A DNA stretch of 64,000 nucleotides from assembly GCA_964516135.1 (NCBI GenBank), contig CAZEWN010000018.1, forward strand, positions 1 to 64,000. The letters are read 5' to 3'. The DNA is from 34-65-8 sp964516135 (GTDB taxonomy: Bacteria > Pseudomonadota > Alphaproteobacteria > Sphingomonadales > Sphingomonadaceae). Every line of letters begins with the position of its first letter. Position 1 is the first letter of the stretch. Shown here one piece after another: positions 36,453 through 48,014 of this stretch. The notes below the pieces were generated by a model that made no database searches, was not told the origin of the DNA, and saw only the letters and a list, made by a program, of their open reading frames with translations. The position numbers and the translations under genes were made by a program.

Positions 36453-38453
36453 ATGCGTAAATATCTGATTTCCGGCATTTCACTGGTCGCAGTTGCCTGG
36501 CCGCTCGCGGCCCAGGACAATCCGGCGACGGCCGAGCGCGACGAAGCGATCCGCCAACTTGTCGACGAACACACCCGCACGCGCGAGCCCAATCCGCTGC
36601 TGGACGTCCCGGTGCCGGTTAGCGTCCTGGATCTTCGCGACGCGCGGCTTCAGGATACGCTGATCACCGTCACCGCGACCGGCACCCGAACCGAGCTTGA
36701 AGACACTGGCATGGCCGTGACCGTGCTGGGCGAGGACGAGATCGCCAGCGTCCAGGGGGCCGACCTGACCCGCGTTCTCGAGCGCGTCCCCGGCCTTGCC
36801 GTGACCCGCAACGGCGGCACGGGCAGCTTCACCGGCGTGCGCCTGCGCGGGGCAGAGGCGGAACAGACGCTCGTCGTGCTCGACGGGGTGCGCGTGGCGG
36901 ATCCGGCCGCGCCAGGCGGCGGGTTCGACTTCGGCAACCTCCTCGGCGCGAACCTTGCCAAGATCGAGGTCATGCGAGGGTCGAATTCCACCATCTGGGG
37001 TTCCGATGCGATCGGCGGAGTGATTGTCGCCTCGACGCTCGCGGAAACGGGTCTGCGCGCGGGCGCCGAATATGGCGCGCGCGACACCTTCACTGGCAGC
37101 GTCGCGGGCGGGCTGGGCGGCGAACGGGGATATGTCGGCGGCGCGGCGAGCTATTTCCGCACTGACGGCATTTCCGCCGCCGCGAGCGGCACCGAACCCG
37201 ACGGCTTCGAGCAGTGGGACGTGAGTGGGCAGGCGCGCTGGTACTTTTCCGACGCGTTCGAAGTGTTCGCGCGGGGCCGCTGGGCCGAGGGGACGCTCGA
37301 GATCGACGGCTTCCCCGCGCCCACCTTCGCGCTCGCCGATACCGCCGAGTATCAGGACACACGTCAGTATTCCGGTTCGGCCGGGGCGATCTACGATACC
37401 GGGCCGCTGTTCCTGCAGGCCGCCTACAGTTTCGCCGATACCAGGCGCGAGAACATCGATCCGGTGTTCGGCCCCAGCTTCACCAGCGACGGCCATTCCG
37501 ACCGCGTTTCGCTGCGCGGCGAATGGCGCCCGATCGGGCCGTTGCTGCTGAACTTCGGCGGGGAGCACGAATGGAGCAGCTACGCGACGCTGTTCGATGC
37601 CGGGCACAGCACCCGCATCCTGGGTGCTTATGCCCAGGCCGGGATCGAATATGGCGCGCTCTCCGCCCACGCCGGGGCGCGGATCGACGATCACGCCCGC
37701 TTCGGCAGCGCGGTCAGTTTCGGGGCGGATTTCAGCTATGAAATTGCCACCGACCTGCGCCTGCGCGCCAGCGTGGGCGAGGGGTTTAAGGCGCCGACGC
37801 TGTTCCAGCTTTTCTCCGATTTCGGCAACGAGGGTCTCCGTCCCGAGCGCAGCACCAGCTTCGATCTCGGCCTCGCGCTGGGCGAGCGAACCATGACCAG
37901 CCGCCGCTTCCATGGCGCGGTCACCGCGTTCCGCCGCGATGCGGAGGACCAGATCGAGTTTGCGAGCTGCTTTGGCTCCACCGCGCCGCTCTGCGCGACC
38001 CGGCCATTCGGATATTACGACAATATCGGCCGCGTCCGCGCGCAAGGGGTCGAGGTTGAACTGGGCGCGCGCCCGTCCGACCGCTGGACCATCCGCGCCG
38101 TCTATGCCTATGTCGATGCGGAGAACCGCACGCCGGGTTCGGCCAATCGCGGCAATCCGCTCGCACGCAGGCCGCATCATGCGCTGACCGCGAGTGTCGA
38201 CTGGCGGATCCCACTCGCCGGGGCGACGCTAGGCGGCGATGTGCGGCTGGTGAGCGACAGCTTCGAGAACGCCAGCAACACCGTGCCGCTCGACGGCTAC
38301 GCCGTGGTGGCCCTGCGTGCTTCGCTGCCGGTTGGCGACAAGGTCGAGTTGTTCGGCCGGGTCGAGAACCTGACCAACGCCGAATACCAGACCGCCGCGG
38401 GATACGGCACCCCGGGGCGGGGCGGTTTCATCGGCGCGCGGGCTCGGTTCTGA
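36453..38453 (+). CDS. btuB: TonB-dependent vitamin B12 receptor
   Basis: Outer-membrane receptor for cobalamin uptake. The ATG at 36453 has a perfect AGGAGG; 666 aa with a signal peptide (MRKYLISGISLVAVAWPLAA). A TonB-box-like DTLITVTATG is near residue 68. The plug domain (VLERVPGLAVTRNGGTG, VRLRGAEAEQTLVVLDGVRV, MRGSNSTIWGSDAIGGVI) is followed by the barrel with the C-terminal GGFIGARARF ending in Phe. Assignment to B12 rather than another ligand rests on the riboswitch and the btuFCD genes that follow. The stop overlaps the btuF start. Confidence 0.95.
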   Translation: MRKYLISGISLVAVAWPLAAQDNPATAERDEAIRQLVDEHTRTREPNPLLDVPVPVSVLDLRDARLQDTLITVTATGTRTELEDTGMAVTVLGEDEIASVQGADLTRVLERVPGLAVTRNGGTGSFTGVRLRGAEAEQTLVVLDGVRVADPAAPGGGFDFGNLLGANLAKIEVMRGSNSTIWGSDAIGGVIVASTLAETGLRAGAEYGARDTFTGSVAGGLGGERGYVGGAASYFRTDGISAAASGTEPDGFEQWDVSGQARWYFSDAFEVFARGRWAEGTLEIDGFPAPTFALADTAEYQDTRQYSGSAGAIYDTGPLFLQAAYSFADTRRENIDPVFGPSFTSDGHSDRVSLRGEWRPIGPLLLNFGGEHEWSSYATLFDAGHSTRILGAYAQAGIEYGALSAHAGARIDDHARFGSAVSFGADFSYEIATDLRLRASVGEGFKAPTLFQLFSDFGNEGLRPERSTSFDLGLALGERTMTSRRFHGAVTAFRRDAEDQIEFASCFGSTAPLCATRPFGYYDNIGRVRAQGVEVELGARPSDRWTIRAVYAYVDAENRTPGSANRGNPLARRPHHALTASVDWRIPLAGATLGGDVRLVSDSFENASNTVPLDGYAVVALRASLPVGDKVELFGRVENLTNAEYQTAAGYGTPGRGGFIGARARF

Positions 38454-39250
38454 TGCGTGGCTGGCTGGTCGCGGTGCTGGCTCTGGCGGGTTGCACCGCC
38501 GAGCCCGCGCCGCGCGCGGCCACTGGCCTCCCCACCGTCGTCAGCCTCAACCCTTGCACCGACGCGGTGCTCGCGGAAATCGCCGCGCCGGGTCAGGTAC
38601 TGGCGATTTCGCACTACAGCCACGATCCGCGCGGCACCTCGATGCCACTGGCCGATGCGCGCCGTTTCCCCGCGACAGGCGGAACGGTGGAGGAAGTGCT
38701 GGCGCTCGATCCCGACGTGGTCGTGGCGAGCAGTTTCATCCACCCCGCAACGCGGGCCGCGCTGGAGGATCTTGGCGTGCGGGTAGAGACTTTCGGCATC
38801 TCCGCGACGGTCGAGAACAGCCTCGCGCAAGTCGAGGCGATTGGTGCGGCGATCGGGCGGGCCGAGGCGGGGCGGGTGCTGGCGCGCGACATCGCCCGCG
38901 ACGTCAAGGCGGCGAGCGCGGCAATGCCGACCGTATCGACCGTGCTTTGGCAGCCGGGCGGGATCGTGCCGGGGGAGGGCGCCTTGGTCAGCGACTTACT
39001 GCGCCGCGCGGGCTTCGCCAGCCACAGCGCCGCGCGCGGGCTGGGCCAGGCCGATTTCCTGCCGCTGGAACAAGTCGTCGCCGATCCGCCCGCACTGCTG
39101 TTGGTCGCGGGCGACAGCGCGGCGCAGCGCCATCCGGTACTGGCCGAAGTGCGCGCAATGCGGGTCGAACGCTTCGACCCGGCGCTGCTTTTTTGTGGCG
39201 GCCCCACAATTCCGAAAGCGCTGGCGCGGCTGCGCGAGGTGCACGGATGA
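38453..39250 (+). CDS. btuF: Cobalamin ABC transporter substrate-binding lipoprotein
   Basis: Periplasmic B12-binding component. 265 aa with a lipoprotein signal (MRGWLVAVLALAG, Cys14 in LALAGC), so it is membrane-anchored, unlike E. coli BtuF. It has the class III binding-protein pattern VVSLNPCTDAVLAEI and VEEVLALDPDVVVAS near the N-terminus, and a C-terminal lobe ending CGGPTIPKALARLREVHG. It overlaps btuB by one base and btuC by 4 bp, showing coupling. Confidence 0.9.
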   Translation: MRGWLVAVLALAGCTAEPAPRAATGLPTVVSLNPCTDAVLAEIAAPGQVLAISHYSHDPRGTSMPLADARRFPATGGTVEEVLALDPDVVVASSFIHPATRAALEDLGVRVETFGISATVENSLAQVEAIGAAIGRAEAGRVLARDIARDVKAASAAMPTVSTVLWQPGGIVPGEGALVSDLLRRAGFASHSAARGLGQADFLPLEQVVADPPALLLVAGDSAAQRHPVLAEVRAMRVERFDPALLFCGGPTIPKALARLREVHG

Positions 39251-40200
39251 AGCGGGCCATTCCCGCCCTGCTGGTGCTGCTGGCCATCGCGATCCCGGCA
39301 TCTCTGATGGCGGGGCGGGTGTGGCTCGCGCCCGGAGATACGCCCAACGCCATGCTGATCCTCGCCGAACTGCGCCTGCCGCGCACCATGCTGGCGCTGC
39401 TTGTTGGCGCGGGGCTGGGGGCGGCGGGGGCGGCGATGCAGGGATATCTTCGCAACCCGCTCGCCGATCCGGGCCTGTTCGGGATCGCCCCAGGCGCGGC
39501 GCTGGGCGCGGTGGCGAGCTTCTGGTTCGGCTATTCGGCCAGCGCGTGGTTGCTGCCGCTGTTCGCGCTTGCGGGGGCGGCGGGGGCGATGGCGCTGCTC
39601 GCGTTGATCGCCGGGCGCACCGGCGGCATCGCGCTGTTCACGCTCGCGGGCATGATGATCGCCAGCCTCGCGGGCGCGCTGATGAGCCTGGCGATCAGTT
39701 TCGCGCCCAATGCCTTCGCCATGAGCGAGATCGTGACCTGGCTGATGGGGGCGTTGACCGACCGCAGTTGGCGCGAGGTCTGGATCGCCGCGCCGCTGAC
39801 GCTGGCGGGGATCGCGTGCCTCTGGGCCGCGCGAGGCGACCTTGATGCGCTGATCCTGGGCGATGCGGCGGCGCGGTCGCTGGGGATGCGGCCCGGCGTG
39901 CTGCAGGCCTGGCTGATCGCGGGCGTCGGCCTGACCGTGGGTGGCGGAGTGGCGGTTGCGGGGATCATCGGCTTTGTCGGGCTGATGGTGCCGCATCTGG
40001 TGCGCCCGCTGACGGACCGGCGGCCGAGTTCGCTGCTGCTGCCCAGTGCGCTCGCTGGTGCGCTGCTGGTGCTGGTCGCGGACAGCGTTGTGAGGGTCTT
40101 GCCGACTGTCACTGAACTGCGCCTCGGCATCGCGCTCAGCCTGATCGGCGCGCCGTTCTTCCTCTGGCTGCTGCTGCGGATGAGGAGGGGGCTGGCATGA
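39247..40200 (+). CDS. btuC: Cobalamin ABC transporter permease
   Basis: FecCD/BtuC-type inner-membrane permease. The ATG at 39247 overlaps the btuF stop; 317 aa with about nine or ten hydrophobic helices. Family motifs are LRLPRTMLALLVGAGLGAAG, AAMQGYLRNPLADPGLFGIA, and VAGIIGFVGLMVPHLVR, the cytoplasmic coupling region. Function as B12 permease follows from operon position. Confidence 0.94.
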   Translation: MKRAIPALLVLLAIAIPASLMAGRVWLAPGDTPNAMLILAELRLPRTMLALLVGAGLGAAGAAMQGYLRNPLADPGLFGIAPGAALGAVASFWFGYSASAWLLPLFALAGAAGAMALLALIAGRTGGIALFTLAGMMIASLAGALMSLAISFAPNAFAMSEIVTWLMGALTDRSWREVWIAAPLTLAGIACLWAARGDLDALILGDAAARSLGMRPGVLQAWLIAGVGLTVGGGVAVAGIIGFVGLMVPHLVRPLTDRRPSSLLLPSALAGALLVLVADSVVRVLPTVTELRLGIALSLIGAPFFLWLLLRMRRGLA

Positions 40201-40925
40201 TGCTGCGCGCGGACAACCTCACCCTTGCAGGCCGTCTTGCGGGCGTGTCGCTCGCGCTGGAACCTGGCACGATCACCGCGATCTGCGGGCCCAACGGTGC
40301 CGGCAAGTCGAGCCTGTTGCAATGCCTCGCGGGATTGCTGGCGCCCGATAGCGGCGCGGTGACGCTGGGCGAAACGCCGCTCGCAAACATGCACCCGCGC
40401 GACCGGGCCAAGGCCATCGGTTACCTGCCGCAGGAACCGCAGATCGCCTGGGACGTGGCGGTACGAAACCTCGTTGCGCTCGGCCGCCTGCCGCATCGCG
40501 ACCGGGGGGCGGCGCAGGTCGCAGCGGCGATGGCGGCGATGGATGTCGCGCATCTCGCCAACCGTCCCGCCTCGCGCCTGTCGGGTGGGGAGCGGGCACG
40601 GGTGCTGCTGGCGCGCGTGCTGGCGGGCGAGCCGCAATGGATCCTCGCGGACGAGCCGCTCGCCGCGCTTGACCTCGCGCATCAGCACGAACTGCTCGCG
40701 CACTTGCGCCGCGCGGCAAAGCGGGGCGCGGGCGTGGTGCTCGTGCTGCACGATCTCGCGCTGGCGATGAACCACACCGACCGGGCCGTGGTGCTGAGCG
40801 AAGGCGCGCTCGTAGCCGATGGCACATGCGAAGACGCGCTCGCCACCGCAGTGATCGAGCGCGTCTGGAATGTCCCCGCGCGCTGGCTCGGCGAACCGGG
40901 CCAGCGCGCGTTGAGCGCAGGCTGA
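40197..40925 (+). CDS. btuD: Cobalamin ABC transporter ATPase
   Basis: ATPase that powers BtuCF. 242 aa. Walker A GPNGAGKSS is at residues 31-39, the signature is LSGGERARV, Walker B is WILADEPLAALD, and the switch His is in VVLVLHDLALAM. It starts 4 bp inside btuC; ATGs at 40197 and 40200 are both possible. It is the last gene of the btuBFCD unit, and its stop faces the convergent M3 peptidase gene one base away. Confidence 0.94.
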   Translation: MMLRADNLTLAGRLAGVSLALEPGTITAICGPNGAGKSSLLQCLAGLLAPDSGAVTLGETPLANMHPRDRAKAIGYLPQEPQIAWDVAVRNLVALGRLPHRDRGAAQVAAAMAAMDVAHLANRPASRLSGGERARVLLARVLAGEPQWILADEPLAALDLAHQHELLAHLRRAAKRGAGVVLVLHDLALAMNHTDRAVVLSEGALVADGTCEDALATAVIERVWNVPARWLGEPGQRALSAG

Positions 40926-40926
40926 T

Positions 40927-43176
40927 TTACTCGGTCGTCGCCGGCGGCAGCGCGCCGTCCGACGCGGTCGCATCGGTCGCGGTATCGTCGCCCGACACCA
41001 ACCCGCGCGCTTCCAGCATCGGCTGCACGTTGGGCGCGCGGCCCATGAAGTTCCGGAACATTTCGTAATAGTCCATCGTCCCGCCGCGGCTGATCACCGT
41101 GGCACGGTAATGGTCGCCGTTGGCGCGCGTCAGCCCGCCGTTGTCCATGAACCACTTGCGGCTGTCGCGGTCGAGCATCTCGGTCCACAGGTAGCTGTAA
41201 TACCCCGCCGAATAGCCCGCGGGCGAGCTGAAGATGTGGTTGAAGTAGTTCGAGCGATAACGCGGCGGCACCAGGTCGACCTCCAGCCCCAGCTCGGTCA
41301 GCGACTGGCGTTCGAAGGCATCGACCTTCTCCGGCGTGTCGATCGCGGCGGCCTGCGCCGGGGTCAGCGCGTGCCACTTCATGTCGAGCAGAGCGGCGGC
41401 GACAACCTCGCCGAAGTCGTAGCCCTGGTTGAACTTGGCCGCTTCTTCCATCTTCGTGATCAGCGCCGCCGGGATGGTCTCGCCCGTTTCGTAATGCTTG
41501 GCATAATTCGCCAGGATCACGGGATCGGTGGCCCACATCTCGTTGACCTGGCTCGGATATTCCACGAAATCGCGCGCCGTCGCAGTGCCGGAAAGGCTGG
41601 CATACTGCTGATCGCCGAAGAAGTCGTGCAGCGCATGGCCAAATTCGTGGAACAGCGTGTTGACGTTGTCGAAGCTGACCAGCTGGACTTCGCCTTCCGC
41701 CGCCTTGGGGATGTTGAGCACGTTGTAGATCACCGGCTTGGTGCCATAGAGGTGGCTCTGGTCGACGAAGTTGCTCATCCACGCCCCGCCGCGCTTGCTC
41801 GGGCGCTGGAACGGGTCGAAGTAGAAGATGCCCAGTTCGCTGCCGTCGCGGTCGAACACGGTATAGGTCGTCACGTCGGGGTGGTAGACCGGCAGGTCGG
41901 TGCGCTGCTGGAAATTCAGCCCATAGAGCTTGTTGGCGGCAAAGAACACGCCATCTTCCAGTACCTTGTCGAGAACGAAGTATTTCTGCACTTCGCTCTC
42001 GTCGAGGTCGTAGCGTGCCTTGCGGACGCGCTCGGCGTAGCGGTACCAGTCCCACGGCTCGACCGTGAAGTTCTCGCCGCCCGAACGGATCATCTCGTTC
42101 AGCACCTCGGCCTCGCGCCGCTGGGTCGCGGCCAGCGGCGCGACCATCTGGCCCATGAAATCCAGCGCCGTCTTGGGCGTTTCGGCCATCCGGTCCCACA
42201 TGGTGTAGGTCGCCCAGTCGGACTTGCCGAACAGGGCGGCCTTGTCGGCACGCAGCTTGGCAATGCGGGCCAGCGTCATGCGGGTATCGTTCGGCCCGCC
42301 CTGTTCCGCGCGGCCCGATGAAAGCATGAACAACTTCTCGCGCGTGGAACGGTTGGCAAGCTGCGGCAGCAGCGGCTGCTGGGTGGTGTTCTGCAAGGCG
42401 ATGCGAAACTTGCCCGGCTGGCCATTTTCCGCGGCGAGCTTGGCCGCGGCGTCGATATCCGCCTCGCTCAGCCCCGCCAGTTCCTCGCGCGTGTCGACCA
42501 CCAGCGCATTCGCCAGTGTTGCCGCGCGCAGCTTCTGGCCGAATTCGGTCGTCAGCTTCGACAGGTCCGAGTTGATCGTCTTGACCTGTTCTTTCTGCGC
42601 GTCAGTCAGCATGGCGCCCGCCTGGACCATGCCCTCGTAGGTGTTTTCAAGCAGCTTGGCGTCTTCCGGCGTCATGGTCATCGCCGCGCGGTTATCGTAA
42701 ACCGCTTTGACCCGCGCAAAGAGCACCGGGTCGAGCGTGATCGCGTCGGAATGCTGCGACAGCTTGGGGCCGATATCGGCCTGGGTCGCGTCGAGCGTGT
42801 CGTTGGTGTTGGAGCCGGTCAGCGCGAAGAACACGGTCGCCACGCGGCCCAGCATCCGGCCCGACGTTTCCAGCGCCACGATGGTGTTCTGGAAGGTCGG
42901 GGCTTCCGGATTGTTCTTTATCGCGGCAATCTCGGCATTGTGCACCGCCATCGCCTTTTCCATGGCCGGGCCGTAGATGTCGTCGCTCAGCCGGGCAAAA
43001 TCCGGTGCATGGAACGGCAGCGCGGAATCATTGGCGAAATAGGCGATTGCCCAGTCGCGCTCGGCGGCGGAATCTCGGGCGGCGTTGGTGGTGTTCTGGG
43101 CCATCACGGGCTCCATGGGCAGGGTGGTCGAAGCGAGCGCGCCGGCAGCAGCGGCGAGCATCAGGCGGGTCTTCAT
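40927..43176 (-). CDS. M3 family zinc oligopeptidase (peptidyl-dipeptidase Dcp-like)
   Basis: Exported metallopeptidase that cleaves short peptides. The start at 43176 gives 749 aa with a signal peptide (MKTRLMLAAAAGALASTTLP...VMAQ). The zinc motif HEFGH is at residues 510-514, and a downstream EYPSQVNEMW glutamate completes the gluzincin site. Family segments FYFDPFQRPSKRGGAWMS and PGGYS-like SSPAGYSAGYYSYLW are present. The C-terminal tail (DDTATDATASDGALPP) is low-complexity. It converges with btuD. Confidence 0.93.
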   Translation of the reverse strand: MKTRLMLAAAAGALASTTLPMEPVMAQNTTNAARDSAAERDWAIAYFANDSALPFHAPDFARLSDDIYGPAMEKAMAVHNAEIAAIKNNPEAPTFQNTIVALETSGRMLGRVATVFFALTGSNTNDTLDATQADIGPKLSQHSDAITLDPVLFARVKAVYDNRAAMTMTPEDAKLLENTYEGMVQAGAMLTDAQKEQVKTINSDLSKLTTEFGQKLRAATLANALVVDTREELAGLSEADIDAAAKLAAENGQPGKFRIALQNTTQQPLLPQLANRSTREKLFMLSSGRAEQGGPNDTRMTLARIAKLRADKAALFGKSDWATYTMWDRMAETPKTALDFMGQMVAPLAATQRREAEVLNEMIRSGGENFTVEPWDWYRYAERVRKARYDLDESEVQKYFVLDKVLEDGVFFAANKLYGLNFQQRTDLPVYHPDVTTYTVFDRDGSELGIFYFDPFQRPSKRGGAWMSNFVDQSHLYGTKPVIYNVLNIPKAAEGEVQLVSFDNVNTLFHEFGHALHDFFGDQQYASLSGTATARDFVEYPSQVNEMWATDPVILANYAKHYETGETIPAALITKMEEAAKFNQGYDFGEVVAAALLDMKWHALTPAQAAAIDTPEKVDAFERQSLTELGLEVDLVPPRYRSNYFNHIFSSPAGYSAGYYSYLWTEMLDRDSRKWFMDNGGLTRANGDHYRATVISRGGTMDYYEMFRNFMGRAPNVQPMLEARGLVSGDDTATDATASDGALPPATTE

Positions 43177-43335
43177 GCGGTTTCCTCTCGAATATGCCGA
43201 CGCGGCGCGCAAATCGCGCACATGGATGCGCCCACGCCTGGAATGGCCCGCTTGAACCGGAGATTGCCCGCGATTGCAATGCTGTTCGTCGGCGCCGGAT
43301 TGACCCCTACGGAAAGCGCGGCGGACGGCAGCGAT
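43177..43335. other. Upstream region of the M3 peptidase gene, no gene seen
   Basis: This is the proximal part of a 335-bp spacer between the M3 peptidase start and the DUF1989 gene. It should contain the peptidase promoter (reading left). A gaggaaac ribosome-binding site directly precedes its ATG. No other coding region, tRNA or repeat is recognised here. Confidence 0.5.
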
Positions 43336-43374
43336 AAAAAACCCTGGGACCACCTCGTATCGGCGATCCCAGGG
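43336..43374 (-). terminator. Intrinsic terminator
   Basis: On the - strand an 8-bp stem (ccctggga / tcccaggg) with a 17-nt loop is followed by six T residues (a36-a41 on the + strand). It lies downstream of the gntA-like/DUF1989 operon, about 137 bp after the DUF1989 stop, and would insulate it from the M3 peptidase gene. Confidence 0.8.
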
Positions 43375-43511
43375 AAAGGCGTCGGTTCGCACGGAGCGGA
43401 TGCTCCGGGGGTGAAATACCCAAGCGGGGCAAGGGTTCCGCGACCTGTCGTCGCCGGGCCGGAAAATATGGCGCGTTATCCGAAGATTATCTCTGCTTGC
43501 GCGCGTGTGGG

Positions 43512-44096
43512 TCAATCGATCCGGTAATGGATCGGCTTGAACGTACCGCCGTTCGATGCATAGGCGGAACAGGCGGTCAGCCCGATCACGCAGTCCATTT
43601 CCGCGCGCAACACGATCCGGTCCCCCGGCTGGCTGATCGGCGGATCGACGCGCAATCGCCCCATCCCATCTACCGGCACATTCATGAACAGGTTGAAGGC
43701 GGTCGGGATCGCGTCGGGTGCGATGCCATATGGCGCGAGCGCTTCGGCAAGATTGCCGAAACAGCCGCGATGCACCGGATGCTCGGGGTAAAAATGCCGG
43801 AACGTCGCTTCGCTGCACGGGGTGAGCAGGAAATCGTGGCGGCCAACCGTATCATCCTCGATCGTCAGCATCACCTTCGACCGATTGGACCACAGCCGGT
43901 GCCCGGTGGTCAGTGCAATCGTTTCCTCGTAGTCGAACGTGCGCCCGTTCGAGATAACCTCGCGCACGTCGTCGGCCGCGTAGGCAACCAGGTCGGCGAC
44001 CTGGCTGCCGCGCGGGTCGATCACTGTCAGCAAGCTGCCCCGGGACAAGTGGAACGCTGTGCCCGAACGCGGCGCAACCTCATGCACTCCTGTCAT
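43512..44096 (-). CDS. DUF1989 / urea carboxylase-associated family protein
   Basis: Family whose characterised members include the carboxyguanidine deiminase subunits CgdA and CgdB; other members are annotated as urea amidolyase-associated. 194 aa. Family features are GSQVADLVAYAADD, the LWSNRSKVMLTIEDDTVGRHD segment, PCSEATFRHFYPEHPVHRGC and CFGNLAEALAPYGI, and FNLFMNVPVDGMGRL with ADMDC-like AEMDCVIGLTACSAY at the C-terminus. The conserved His/Cys set suggests a metal site. It overlaps the upstream gntA-like gene by 4 bp. The substrate here is unknown. Confidence 0.85.
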   Translation of the reverse strand: MTGVHEVAPRSGTAFHLSRGSLLTVIDPRGSQVADLVAYAADDVREVISNGRTFDYEETIALTTGHRLWSNRSKVMLTIEDDTVGRHDFLLTPCSEATFRHFYPEHPVHRGCFGNLAEALAPYGIAPDAIPTAFNLFMNVPVDGMGRLRVDPPISQPGDRIVLRAEMDCVIGLTACSAYASNGGTFKPIHYRID

Positions 44097-44776
44097 GCGC
44101 GCGGATCCCGGAATGGGCAGCGCCAGTCGTCATCGACCGCACGACCGCTGAACTGACGCGCGGCGCTCAATTCACCATGGCGCTGCAACATCGGATTGGG
44201 GGTACCAGCCAGCGCCACGTCACGTTCGATGATCTTGGCGCGCATCCGCTCGTATTTCCCTTCCTCGCGCAGGCGTTCGAACTGGTCGTGCAGGTTGAAA
44301 ACCATGGCCGGCGCCGGGAAACGCCGTGCCGGTCGCGAAGCGTTGGGGTGCAGCCCGACCACGAAATACGCCTCGCCACCGAAACTCAACGAGAAATGCG
44401 GGTTATCGGGATCGGCGCTGACCCGTGCATCGAACCGCTGGCCAAGCCACGCATCCTTGTCCGCGAAGGATTGCAGCCGTTGCCACATTGCTTCCTCGAA
44501 TGCTGCTTCGCTCAGGTCGAGCGGGCCTTCGAACACCACCGCCAGGCTACGCAGACCCTGCGGATCGTCGCGATAGCGCCATGACCATTCGACCAGCTGA
44601 CGCACGATGTCCACATCGTTCCAGGCGCTGGTGATATCGCGGGCATGGACAAACGATAGTGCGCCGCGCGCGGCGGCCGACTTGGCCCCGACGCAGGGGA
44701 AATCCGCCGCGGCGATCTCCGCCAGGAATTTGTCGTCAATCGTCGAGGTCGATGGTTTTTCGAGAGTTGTCTGCAT
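44093..44776 (-). CDS. YqcI/YcgG (GntA-like) haem-dependent N-hydroxylase family protein
   Basis: Family named after B. subtilis YqcI/YcgG; the cyanobacterial member GntA is a haem-dependent N-hydroxylase in guanitoxin synthesis. 227 aa. FPCVGAKSAAARGAL near residue 26 and the middle segment FGGEAYFVVGLHPNASR are family-like, as is the C-terminal NPMLQRHGELSAARQFSGR. No signal peptide. It forms a two-gene operon with DUF1989. The guanitoxin pathway itself is not present, so the natural substrate is open. Confidence 0.8.
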   Translation of the reverse strand: MQTTLEKPSTSTIDDKFLAEIAAADFPCVGAKSAAARGALSFVHARDITSAWNDVDIVRQLVEWSWRYRDDPQGLRSLAVVFEGPLDLSEAAFEEAMWQRLQSFADKDAWLGQRFDARVSADPDNPHFSLSFGGEAYFVVGLHPNASRPARRFPAPAMVFNLHDQFERLREEGKYERMRAKIIERDVALAGTPNPMLQRHGELSAARQFSGRAVDDDWRCPFRDPRA

Positions 44777-44950
44777 GGTGCGCCTAACGCCAGAGGTGCG
44801 GATCGGGTCCGGTATTGATGGAGGTTAAACCGCGCGGTCGTGCGCGCATGGATGGGGGGAAGGGCGTTGCAATCGGCGTTGCGATGCCCACATGCCGCGA
44901 CAGCTTGTGGAGGCTTTGCGCCGCTCGCGTCTCGCCCGATTGACTTGGGT

Positions 44951-44965
44951 GAACATTTGCGGAAC
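44951..44965 (+). promoter_or_regulatory. LexA/SOS box upstream of uvrA
   Basis: GAAC-atttgcg-GAAC matches the alphaproteobacterial LexA operator GAAC-N7-GAAC exactly. It lies 47 bp before the uvrA start, where a promoter is expected. uvrA is a classic SOS gene, so function and site agree. Confidence 0.85.
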
Positions 44966-45012
44966 ACGCCACCCATGCTGATCATCTTGGCAATGACGGA
45001 CCGAACCAGCCG

Positions 45013-47916
<2,904 letters not shown>

Positions 47917-47919
47917 AAT

Positions 47920-47985
47920 CCTCCCCATCGACTTGCGATGGGGAGGGGGACCGCCGCCGCAGGCGGTGGTGGAGGGGCCTTGCCC
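47920..47985. repeat. Palindromic intergenic repeat after uvrA
   Basis: cctccccatcg-actt-gcgatggggagg forms a strong hairpin (47920-47946). It is followed by ggaccgccgccgcaggcggtggtggagggg, a second hairpin-forming block. This two-part layout is a widespread intergenic repeat type in sphingomonads and related bacteria. The first hairpin may also end uvrA transcription, although no T-run follows. Confidence 0.65.
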
Positions 47986-47989
47986 CCGC

Positions 47990-48004
47990 TATGACAATGT
48001 CATA
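47990..48004 (+). promoter_or_regulatory. 15-bp palindromic operator at the ParD/ParE promoter
   Basis: TATGACA-a-TGTCATA is a perfect palindrome. It lies between a plausible -35 (TTGCCC, 47980-47985) and -10 (TACATT, 48003-48008) spaced by 17 bp. ParD-type antitoxins autoregulate by binding such palindromes, so this is the likely operator. With this promoter, transcription would begin close to the ATG at 48015, giving a nearly leaderless mRNA. Confidence 0.6.
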
Positions 48005-48014
48005 CATTCGGCGG

